NCBI GenBank assembly: GCA_027531565.1
Contig: JAPZSB010000007.1
Coordinates: forward strand, 806,001-870,000
Origin: Beijerinckiaceae bacterium
GTDB lineage: Bacteria > Pseudomonadota > Alphaproteobacteria > Rhizobiales > Beijerinckiaceae
Length of the DNA: 64,000 bases
Reading direction: 5' to 3'
The position numbers and the translations under genes were made by a program. This document shows positions 9,210 to 16,768 of the stretch, in pieces. The notes below the pieces were generated by a model that saw only the letters and a list, made by a program, of their open reading frames with translations, ran no database searches and was not told where the DNA came from. How positions within the stretch are numbered: the stretch's first letter is position 1; every line of letters starts with the position of its first letter.

Positions 9210-9242
9210 CTTCACCCCTCCCGCCTGATTCAAGGGTCCGCC

Positions 9243-10616
9243 ATGCCTGCCAAAGCTCCGAAAGCCACCCCGATCCTGCTTGTCGCCGAGGAGGCATGGA
9301 CGGAGATCGCCGCCGGGCTCTCCGCGCCGGCCCGGCGTTTCGCCGAGACCCACGGCTTCGAGGGCAAGAGCGGAAAGGTGCTGGCGGTACCCGACGCGGA
9401 GGGTCGGATCGAGGCGGTGCTGTTCGGAACCGGCAAGGATGCCGGGCTTGCGGAGAACCCGTTCCTCGCCGGCAAGCTCCCGGCCGAGCTGCCGGCAGGC
9501 CGGTATCGCCTGGAGGGCGCGATGGCGCGGCCCGATCTCGTGGCGCTGGCCTTCCGGCTGGGCGCCTACCGGTTCGACCGTTTCAAGGAGATGGAGCGCC
9601 CTTCCGCGAGCCTCGACCTCCCCAAGGGGGTCGATGCGAACACGCTTGCTGTGCTGGTCGATGCGGTTTTCCTCGGCCGGGACCTGATCAACCGGCCGGC
9701 CAATGATCTGGGCACGGGCGAGCTGGCCGACGCGGCCAGGGCGCTCGCCGAGCAGCACGGAGCCAAATTGCGCGAGATCGCCGGTGACGCCCTGCTGAAG
9801 AAGGGGTTTCCGCTGATCCACGCTGTCGGGCGCGCCGCCGAGAATCCGCCGCGGCTGATCGATATCCGCTGGGGTGATCCGTCGGACCCCACCGTGACGC
9901 TGGTGGGCAAGGGGGTGATCTTCGATACCGGCGGCCTCAACCTCAAGCCTGACAATTCGATGCTTCTGATGAAGAAGGATATGGGCGGCGCGGCGACCGC
10001 CCTCGCCACGGCTTCGATCCTGATGGCGCTGAAGGCGAAGATCCGGCTGCGCGTCCTGTTGCCCATGGTCGAGAATGCCGTGGCCGGCAATGCGTTCCGT
10101 CCGGGCGACATCCTCCGGTCCCGCAAGGGCCTGACGGTGGAGATCGGCAATACCGATGCGGAGGGACGGCTGATCCTGGCCGATGCCCTGGCCCTGGCCG
10201 ACGAGGACAAGCCCGACCTGCTGATCGACTATGCGACGCTGACCGGCGCGGCCCGCGTGGCCCTCGGGCCGGACCTGCCGCCCTTCTATACCGATGACGA
10301 GACCCTCGCCGGGGAGATTGCCGCCGCGGGCGCGAGGACGAGCGATCCGGTCTGGCGGCTGCCGCTCTGGAAGCCCTATGCCGCGATGATCGAGTCGAAA
10401 TCCGCCGACATCAACAATGCCGGGGTCGGCGGCTTTGCCGGCTCCGTGACGGCGGCCCTCTTCCTCAGGCGATTCGTCACCGAGACGAAGGCTTATGCGC
10501 ATTTCGACATTTATGGCTGGGTGCCCAGCAGCAAGCCCGGGCGCCCCGAAGGCGGCGAGCCGCAGGCCGCGCGGCTGACAGCAGAGCTGGTCCTGTCCCG
10601 GTTCGGCCGCCGGTGA
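9243..10616 (+). CDS. M17 leucyl aminopeptidase family protein
   Basis: This is a cytosolic two-metal aminopeptidase that removes N-terminal residues from peptides. The 457-residue protein has the M17 core with all the expected residues: Lys223, Asp228, Lys235, Asp246, Asp305 and Glu307 (in the signature NTDAEGRL) and Arg309. It is shorter than Escherichia coli PepA (about 500) and fits the alphaproteobacterial branch with a reduced N-terminal domain. AAGGG precedes the ATG by six bases. The MarR and NlpC/P60 genes follow on the same strand. Substrate preference cannot be read from the sequence. Confidence 0.92.
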   Translation: MPAKAPKATPILLVAEEAWTEIAAGLSAPARRFAETHGFEGKSGKVLAVPDAEGRIEAVLFGTGKDAGLAENPFLAGKLPAELPAGRYRLEGAMARPDLVALAFRLGAYRFDRFKEMERPSASLDLPKGVDANTLAVLVDAVFLGRDLINRPANDLGTGELADAARALAEQHGAKLREIAGDALLKKGFPLIHAVGRAAENPPRLIDIRWGDPSDPTVTLVGKGVIFDTGGLNLKPDNSMLLMKKDMGGAATALATASILMALKAKIRLRVLLPMVENAVAGNAFRPGDILRSRKGLTVEIGNTDAEGRLILADALALADEDKPDLLIDYATLTGAARVALGPDLPPFYTDDETLAGEIAAAGARTSDPVWRLPLWKPYAAMIESKSADINNAGVGGFAGSVTAALFLRRFVTETKAYAHFDIYGWVPSSKPGRPEGGEPQAARLTAELVLSRFGRR

Positions 10617-10711
10617 TTCGCGGGACTCAACTTCACGCGGGAAAGATGATACGGATGTGAAACGATCGGAACGGGCGGGGCATTTCCGCCGCAGGCGGGG
10701 GAACGGCCGGT

Positions 10712-11062
10712 ATGAGCGTCAGGTTGCGGCCGATCCAGGCGCTGCGCCTCTGGCAGGAGGTCGGGCTCAGCATGGTCCGGCGCAATGCGGTGGACCTGAC
10801 CCAGCGCCAGATGGTCATCCTCCTGACGATCTATCTCGAGCCGCCGCCCCATACCGTGCGCGGGCTGGCCGCCAAGCTGGGCGTGACCAAACCGGTCATC
10901 ACGCGGGCGCTCGATGCGATGGGCGAGCTCGATCTCGTCTCGCGCCGGCGCGACCCGGCCGACCGCCGCAACGTGATCATCCAGCGCACCGTCCGCGGTT
11001 CGCTGTTCCTCGACGAATTCAGCGACCGGGTGGTCGAGGCCGCCGGCGCGCTTGCCCCTTGA
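10712..11062 (+). CDS. MarR-type winged-helix regulator
   Basis: The 116-residue protein is a small winged-helix DNA-binding regulator. The recognition part reads VRGLAAKLGVTKPVITRALD, and the wing contains RRRDPADRRNV, the typical MarR pattern. It is shorter than usual MarR proteins (about 140), with little of the flanking dimer helices. It sits between an aminopeptidase and a cell-wall hydrolase gene, so local control is possible, but no operator is evident. The ligand is unknown. Confidence 0.8.
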   Translation: MSVRLRPIQALRLWQEVGLSMVRRNAVDLTQRQMVILLTIYLEPPPHTVRGLAAKLGVTKPVITRALDAMGELDLVSRRRDPADRRNVIIQRTVRGSLFLDEFSDRVVEAAGALAP

Positions 11063-11086
11063 TCCCGCCATGACCCTGTTCTTGCC

Positions 11087-11959
11087 ATGACCCTGCCCTT
11101 GCCTCCGGTTCCGTTCGATCCCCGCATGACGCCACATCGCGACGGTGTCGCCGCCCGCCATCTCGAGGGGCAGGTCGAGGCCGAGCGCTTCGTGGCAGCC
11201 GAACCCCGCCGCATCCGCGCGCTCACGGCGCCGCTCCGGCGGATGCCGGATCCGGCCGGGCCCTATGACACCGAATTGCTGCACGGCGAGGCTTTCGACC
11301 TCTATGGCACACGGGGCGAATGGGGCTGGGGCCAGGCGCGGCGCGACGGCTATGTCGGCTACCTCCCCCTCGCCGATCTCGGCCCCGCCGAGCCGGAACC
11401 CACGCACCGGATCCGGGATCTCCGCGCCTTCCTCTATCCCGGGCCGAGCATCAAGGCGACGCCTTTGGGCCACCTGCCCTTCGGCGCGGAATGCACGGTG
11501 CTGGAAACCGACGGGCGCTTCGCCCGGATCACGGCGGGCTATGTCTTCGCGGATCATCTCGGGCCGCTCGATGCGGTGGAGGCCGATCCCGTCGCGGTTG
11601 CCGAAAGGCTGATCGGCATTCCCTATCTCTGGGGCGGCAAGTCGAGCCTCGGGCTCGACTGCTCGGCCCTCGTCCAGACGGCCTGCCATGCCTGCGGCAT
11701 TCCGGCCTTGCGCGACAGCGACATGCAAGAGCAGAGCCTCGGCCGGGCGATCAACATCCCGGACGAGCCGGGCCTCTACGCACGCGGCGACCTGCTGTTC
11801 TGGCCCGGGCATGTGGCCTTTGCTCAAGGCGAAGGCCGGCTCCTGCATGCAACCGGCGCCTTCATGAAGGTTGTCAGCGAGCCGCTTGACGCCGCGCTTG
11901 CGCGCATTGCCGGGCAGGGCCACCCGCTCCGGACGGTTCGTCGACTCTCCAAAGCGTGA
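11087..11959 (+). CDS. NlpC/P60 family cysteine hydrolase with SH3-like domains
   Basis: NlpC/P60 enzymes usually cut the D-glutamyl-diaminopimelate bond of peptidoglycan peptides. The 290-residue protein has one or two SH3b-like regions (about 40-155) and a C-terminal NlpC/P60 domain (about 165-285). Cys192 (in GLDCSAL), His242 (WPGHVAF) and His254 form a plausible catalytic set. I see no signal peptide, so the cell compartment is unclear; it may recycle wall peptides in the cytoplasm. It follows the MarR gene by 24 bases. Confidence 0.88.
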   Translation: MTLPLPPVPFDPRMTPHRDGVAARHLEGQVEAERFVAAEPRRIRALTAPLRRMPDPAGPYDTELLHGEAFDLYGTRGEWGWGQARRDGYVGYLPLADLGPAEPEPTHRIRDLRAFLYPGPSIKATPLGHLPFGAECTVLETDGRFARITAGYVFADHLGPLDAVEADPVAVAERLIGIPYLWGGKSSLGLDCSALVQTACHACGIPALRDSDMQEQSLGRAINIPDEPGLYARGDLLFWPGHVAFAQGEGRLLHATGAFMKVVSEPLDAALARIAGQGHPLRTVRRLSKA

Positions 11960-12034
11960 TCGGACAACGCCAACGCGCTCTTTACCCCGGCCGGATTCGT
12001 GCCCACACTGTCCGTTCACAGGATGGAGGTGCGC

Positions 12035-12886
12035 ATGCGAGCCGGTTTCGCGTCGTGGGTCTCGTCGGCCGGATGGCCGCGAACACTCCTTCCGGTGCTG
12101 CTGCTTCTCGGCTGGACCAGCCTCGTCGCGGCCCAGGGCCAGGACCGGATCGAATGGCCGGTCACCGGCACCGAGGTGGATGTTGCCCTCGTCCTTGCCG
12201 TGGACATCTCCTACTCGATGGATCTCGAGGAACTGGCGCTGCAGCGGGAAGGCTATATCGCTGCGCTCACCTCACCGGTCGTGCTGGAAGCGATCCGCAA
12301 GGGGATGATCGGGCGGATCGGCGTAACCTATATCGAATGGGCTGGCCTCTCGACACGGAACGTGATCGTGGACTGGAAAATCATCGATTCCGAAGCCAGC
12401 GCGCGGGCCGTTGCGGCGGAGATTGCCGCAGCGCCGGTCCGGCGGGCGCGGCGAACGTCGATTACCGGAGCCATCGATTTCTCGATGGACCGGCTTCAGG
12501 AAGCCCCGCTGCGCCCGCTGCGCCGGGTGATCGACATTTCGGGCGACGGGCCGAACAACGAGGGTGGCCTCGTGACCCGCTCGCGGGACCGGGCGGTGGC
12601 GAACGGCGTCGTCATCAACGGGCTGCCGATCCAGATCAAGCGGAGCTACAGCTCGAATTTCGATATCGAGGGGCTCGATGACTATTATGCGGATTGCGTG
12701 ATCGGCGGCCCGGGTTCCTTCCTCGTGACCATCGAGGACAAGGACCAGTTCCGCGATGCGATCCGGACCAAGATCCTGCGGGAGGTGGCGCAGAGCACGA
12801 TGTCGGATGCGGGCCCTGCCCGGCCGGGCCGTGCGGATTGCACCGTGGGCGAGCGGCAATGGCGCCAGTACTGGGAACGGAACTGA
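12035..12886 (+). CDS. Exported DUF1194 von Willebrand A-like protein
   Basis: The 283-residue protein begins with a signal peptide (about 1-37, ending near VAAQG). A DUF1194 domain related to von Willebrand A folds follows. The metal-site motif DISYS lies in AVDISYSMD, and FSMDRL and DISGDGPNNEGG follow at the expected spacing. Such proteins bind a divalent metal and usually bind other proteins; the role of DUF1194 is not known to me. The start at 12035 is chosen because GGAGG ends five bases before it. The gene is convergent with hrpB, only four bases apart, and has no obvious partner. Confidence 0.85.
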   Translation: MRAGFASWVSSAGWPRTLLPVLLLLGWTSLVAAQGQDRIEWPVTGTEVDVALVLAVDISYSMDLEELALQREGYIAALTSPVVLEAIRKGMIGRIGVTYIEWAGLSTRNVIVDWKIIDSEASARAVAAEIAAAPVRRARRTSITGAIDFSMDRLQEAPLRPLRRVIDISGDGPNNEGGLVTRSRDRAVANGVVINGLPIQIKRSYSSNFDIEGLDDYYADCVIGGPGSFLVTIEDKDQFRDAIRTKILREVAQSTMSDAGPARPGRADCTVGERQWRQYWERN

Positions 12887-12890
12887 GCCT

Positions 12891-15365
12891 TCAGGTTCCG
12901 CGCGGCTTGGCCCGGGTGGTGGGAGCCGCACGGGCCGGATCCTCCGGCCAGACATGGCGGGGATAGCGACCGCGCATCTCGGTCCGGACATCCGCCCATG
13001 AGCCCTTCCAGAACCCCGGCAGGTCCCGCGTGATCTGGATCGGGCGGTGGGCGGGCGAAAGCAGTTCAAGCGTCAGCGGCAGCTTGCCGCCGGCGATGGC
13101 AGGATGCTCGGCCAGACCGAACAGCTCCTGCACCCGGATTGACAGGCTTGGCGCGAGGTCGCCGTCATAGCGGATCGGATGGGCCTGCCCGGTCGGCGCG
13201 ACGAAATGCGTGGGCGCCGCCGTATCGAGTGCCTGCCGGCGCCCATAGGGCAGAAGGGCGTCCAGCGCCTCGCCCAGCAGGGCGGCATCGATCTCGGCCA
13301 GGCTGCGGGCGCGGCCCAGAAACGGCTCAAGCCAATCCGCCACGGTGGCGGCGAGGCCCGCCTCGGTCAGGTCAGGCCAGAGATCCGGTTCCGCCTGCCG
13401 GAGAAAGCCGACCCGGTCCCGCAGCTGGATCTGCGCCTTGCTCCAGCCGAGGCGATCGATGCCGCGCCGGACCGCCGCCGCCGCGAGGCCGGCCGCGACA
13501 GCAGGGCCGGCCTCGACCGGCAGGACGCGTGATTCCAGCGCGAGGCCGAAGAGGCGCGTCACTGCCCGGCGGCGCAAGGCACCGCTCGCCTCGTCAAACG
13601 TGACCTGATCGAGAGTCTCGATCCTTCCGGCAAAGAGCGTGCCGATCTCCGCCCGCGCAAGGGCGGCGGCAGCCGTGATCCGGGCCTGCGCCGCCCGGCC
13701 GGTCAGATCCGCCACGACGAGATACTCGGCCCGGGCAAGCGGATCCGCCGGGTCGAGCGCGGCCTGCCGCCCGTTGGCGAGGCCGAACAGGCCATTGCCG
13801 CGCGCCTTGGCGATCCGGTCCGGGAAAGCGAGGGCCAGCAGCATGCCCGGCGTCGGCGGTCCATCGTCCGGCAGGGGTTCCTGCGGCCGGTCGGGCAGGG
13901 TGCGCAGCCAGCGTTCCGCCATGTCCATGACCGCGCGGGCACGGGGCGACCGATCCAAGGGAAGGCGACGCAGCCGTTCGGCGAGGTCGATGCCGGTGCC
14001 GCCGACACCGCGCTCGCCGAGCAGGGCGGCAAGCCGGGCGGCTTCCTGACCCGCACCACGGGCCGCCCCCTCGATCACGAGGCTGGCCAGCCGTGGCGAC
14101 AGCGGCAGTCGCCGGAGCAGGCGCCCCTGCGGTGTGATGGCGCCTGCCGGATCAAGGGCGCCCAAGGCCTGCAACTGACGCTCGGCCTCGGTTCGCGCAC
14201 CGCGCGGCGGGGGATCGAGCCAGCGCAGGGCTTCAGGCTCCGCGCCCCAATCCGCCACGGCCAGCCGGAGGCCGGACAGATCGGCATCGAGGATTTCCGG
14301 CCGGTCATAGGGGAGCAGGCCCTGATCCTGCGCGGCATCCCAGAGCCGGATGGCGATGCCCGGTTCGGTACGGCCCGCGCGGCCGCGGCGCTGGTCGGCT
14401 GAAGCGCGGCTGATGCGGATCGTCTCGAGGCGCGCGATGCCGAGATCGGGCTCGTAGCGCGGCGCCCGGCGGAGCCCGCTATCAACCACGACGCGAACGC
14501 CCTCGATCGTGATCGAGGTTTCGGCGATGGAGGTGGCGAGAACCACTTTCCGGCGCCCGGTAGCGGCCGGTTTGATCGCGGCATCCTGCTGCGCAGGCTC
14601 CAGCGTGCCATGCAGCGGGCAGAGATCGACATCTGCCGGCAGCCCTCCCTCGGCCAGGCGCTGGCGGACACCCTCGATCTCACCCTGCCCCGGCAGGAAG
14701 GCGAGGATGGAGCCCGGTTCGGTGGCGAGGGCCGCACGGATGGCCGCTGCCATCTGGTCCTCGATCCGCCGATCCGCCTCGCGGCCGCGATAGATCGTCT
14801 CGACCGGAAAGGCGCGGCCCTCGGACCGGATGACCGGCGCATCGTCGAGAAAGGCGCCGATGCGCTGGTCATCCAGCGTGGCGGACATGACGAGGAGGCG
14901 CAGGTCCGGACGCAGGGCCGCCTGGGCATCGAGCGCGAGGGCAAGGCCGAGATCGGAATCGACCGAGCGCTCGTGGAATTCGTCGAACAGGATGGCGGCA
15001 ATCCCCTCGAGGCCCGGATCGTCGAGGATCATCCGCGTGAACACGCCCTCCGTCACCACGAGGATGCGCGTCTCGCGGGACGATCGGCTCTCCAGCCGGG
15101 TGCGGAGGCCGACCCGCTTGCCCAGCGGTTCGCCCAGCTGCTGCGCCATCCGCATGGCGGCGCCGCGGGCGGCGATCCGGCGCGGTTCGAGGACGAGGAT
15201 GGTGCCGCCGGCCGTCCAGGCCTCGTCCATCAGGGCGAGCGGGACGCGGGTGGTCTTGCCCGCGCCGGGCGGGGCGACAAGGATCGCGCAGGCGTTCCGC
15301 AAGAGTGCCGCGCGGATCTCCGGCAGCACCTCATCAATCGGCAGGGCCGATTCCGGCAGGCTCAC
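12891..15365 (-). CDS. hrpB: ATP-dependent helicase HrpB
   Basis: HrpB is a DEAH-family helicase with a poorly defined role. The 824-residue protein has Walker A APPGAGKTT (Lys37), the DEFH box (128-131) and, around residues 300-320, the SADQRRGRAGR motif VI. The helicase-associated domain and the C-terminal HrpB region follow, giving the full family length. Its start overlaps the stop of the upstream dehydrogenase gene by four bases, so the two are probably co-transcribed, although their functions do not seem linked. Confidence 0.94.
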   Translation of the reverse strand: MSLPESALPIDEVLPEIRAALLRNACAILVAPPGAGKTTRVPLALMDEAWTAGGTILVLEPRRIAARGAAMRMAQQLGEPLGKRVGLRTRLESRSSRETRILVVTEGVFTRMILDDPGLEGIAAILFDEFHERSVDSDLGLALALDAQAALRPDLRLLVMSATLDDQRIGAFLDDAPVIRSEGRAFPVETIYRGREADRRIEDQMAAAIRAALATEPGSILAFLPGQGEIEGVRQRLAEGGLPADVDLCPLHGTLEPAQQDAAIKPAATGRRKVVLATSIAETSITIEGVRVVVDSGLRRAPRYEPDLGIARLETIRISRASADQRRGRAGRTEPGIAIRLWDAAQDQGLLPYDRPEILDADLSGLRLAVADWGAEPEALRWLDPPPRGARTEAERQLQALGALDPAGAITPQGRLLRRLPLSPRLASLVIEGAARGAGQEAARLAALLGERGVGGTGIDLAERLRRLPLDRSPRARAVMDMAERWLRTLPDRPQEPLPDDGPPTPGMLLALAFPDRIAKARGNGLFGLANGRQAALDPADPLARAEYLVVADLTGRAAQARITAAAALARAEIGTLFAGRIETLDQVTFDEASGALRRRAVTRLFGLALESRVLPVEAGPAVAAGLAAAAVRRGIDRLGWSKAQIQLRDRVGFLRQAEPDLWPDLTEAGLAATVADWLEPFLGRARSLAEIDAALLGEALDALLPYGRRQALDTAAPTHFVAPTGQAHPIRYDGDLAPSLSIRVQELFGLAEHPAIAGGKLPLTLELLSPAHRPIQITRDLPGFWKGSWADVRTEMRGRYPRHVWPEDPARAAPTTRAKPRGT

Positions 15366-16666
15366 CCGCGGCCTACCGAGACATAGACGAAGCCCTTGGC
15401 GCGCATCTCGTCCGGCCGGTAGATGTTGCGCAGGTCAACCATCAGCGGCGCCTTCATCGCGGTGCGGATGCGGCCGAGATCGAGCGCGCGGAACTGGTCC
15501 CATTCGGTCACGATCACGAGGATGTCGGCGCCCTCGACGCAGGCATAGGCGTTCTCGGCATAGTCGATGCCGGACAGGACCTGCCGGGCCTGCTCCATGC
15601 TCTCCGGGTCATAGGCGCGGATCGAGGCCCCGGCGGCCTGCAGCTTGCCGACGATCTCGATCGAGGGCGCATCGCGCATGTCATCGGTATTGGGCTTGAA
15701 GGCGAGGCCGAGCATCGCCACGCGCTTGCCCTTCACGTCGCCGCCGGCCGCCGCGATGACCTTGTCGGCCATGGCGCGCTTGCGCTCGTCATTGACGCGG
15801 GCCACCGTCTCGACGATCCGGGTCGGCGCGCCGGCTTCCTGCGCGGTGCGGATCAGCGCGAGCGTGTCCTTCGGGAAGCACGAGCCGCCATAGCCCGGGC
15901 CGGCATGGAGGAATTTCGAGCCGATCCGGTTATCGAGGCCGATCCCGCGCGCGACTTCCTGCACATTCGCCCCGACCTTCTCGCACAGATCCGCCATCTC
16001 GTTGATGAAGGTGATCTTGGTGGCGAGGAAGGCGTTGGCGGCGTATTTGATCAACTCGGACGTCCGCCGGCCGGTGAAGAGGATCGGCGACTGGTTGAGA
16101 TAGAGCGGCCGGTAGACCTCGTTCATCACCGCCTTGGCACGCTCGTCCTCGAGGCCGATCACGATGCGGTCCGGGCGCTTGAAATCGCCGATCGCTGCAC
16201 CCTCGCGCAGGAATTCCGGGTTCGAGACCACCGCGATATCGGCATCCGGACGGCGCTCGCGGATGATGCGTTCGACCTCGTCGCCGGTACCGACCGGGAC
16301 GGTGGATTTGGTGACGATCACCGTGAAACCGGAGAGCGCATCCGCGATCTCGCGGGCGGCGTCGAAGACATAGGTCAGGTCGGCATGGCCATCGCCACGC
16401 CGCGAGGGCGTGCCGACCGCAATGAAGACGGCCTCGGCCTCCTGCACCGCGCGGGTCAGGTCGGTGGCGAAGAAGAGATGGCCGTCGCGCACGTTCTTCG
16501 CGACGAGCTGGTCCAGCCCCGGCTCGTAGATCGGCATGACGCCGTCCTTCAGGGCCGCGATCTTGCCGGCATCCTTGTCGATGCAGGTCACGACATGGCC
16601 GAAATCCGCGAGGCATGCGCCCGAAACGAGCCCGACATAGCCGGAGCCGATCATGGCAATCTTCAT
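15362..16666 (-). CDS. ugd: UDP-glucose 6-dehydrogenase
   Basis: This enzyme oxidises UDP-glucose to UDP-glucuronate with two NAD, a precursor for acidic surface polysaccharides. The 434-residue protein has the N-terminal Rossmann motif GSGYVG, the central dimer domain and catalytic Cys263 in GGSCFPKDT. Lys204-region residues and the C-terminal UDP-binding domain (FKPNTDDMRDAPS) are also present. The length matches bacterial Ugd/RkpK. A GDP-mannose dehydrogenase is the main alternative but fits less well. It is followed by hrpB with a four-base overlap. Confidence 0.92.
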   Translation of the reverse strand: MKIAMIGSGYVGLVSGACLADFGHVVTCIDKDAGKIAALKDGVMPIYEPGLDQLVAKNVRDGHLFFATDLTRAVQEAEAVFIAVGTPSRRGDGHADLTYVFDAAREIADALSGFTVIVTKSTVPVGTGDEVERIIRERRPDADIAVVSNPEFLREGAAIGDFKRPDRIVIGLEDERAKAVMNEVYRPLYLNQSPILFTGRRTSELIKYAANAFLATKITFINEMADLCEKVGANVQEVARGIGLDNRIGSKFLHAGPGYGGSCFPKDTLALIRTAQEAGAPTRIVETVARVNDERKRAMADKVIAAAGGDVKGKRVAMLGLAFKPNTDDMRDAPSIEIVGKLQAAGASIRAYDPESMEQARQVLSGIDYAENAYACVEGADILVIVTEWDQFRALDLGRIRTAMKAPLMVDLRNIYRPDEMRAKGFVYVSVGRG

Positions 16667-16711
16667 GGGAGAGGTCCCCGTGCGCCGAAAGAGTGCCTCT
16701 CCCTAGAGCAT

Positions 16712-16763
16712 GGCGGGCCCGGTTGGAAACCGGTTTTTGCCCGCCGGCGCAAAAACGCCGGCG
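16712..16763. repeat. Palindromic repeat-like element between maeB and ugd
   Basis: Two adjacent palindromes fill most of this short gap. The first (16712-16745) has outer arms of seven bases and an inner CCGGTT/AACCGG stem next to a run of five T. The second (16742-16763) is CGCCGGCG repeated around a CAAAAA loop. The CTAGAGCAT just before (from 16703) and the GGAAACCGGTTTT core resemble a palindromic repeat seen between genes in many Rhizobiales. It may also end the maeB transcript. Confidence 0.5.
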
Positions 16764-16768
16764 CCTCC

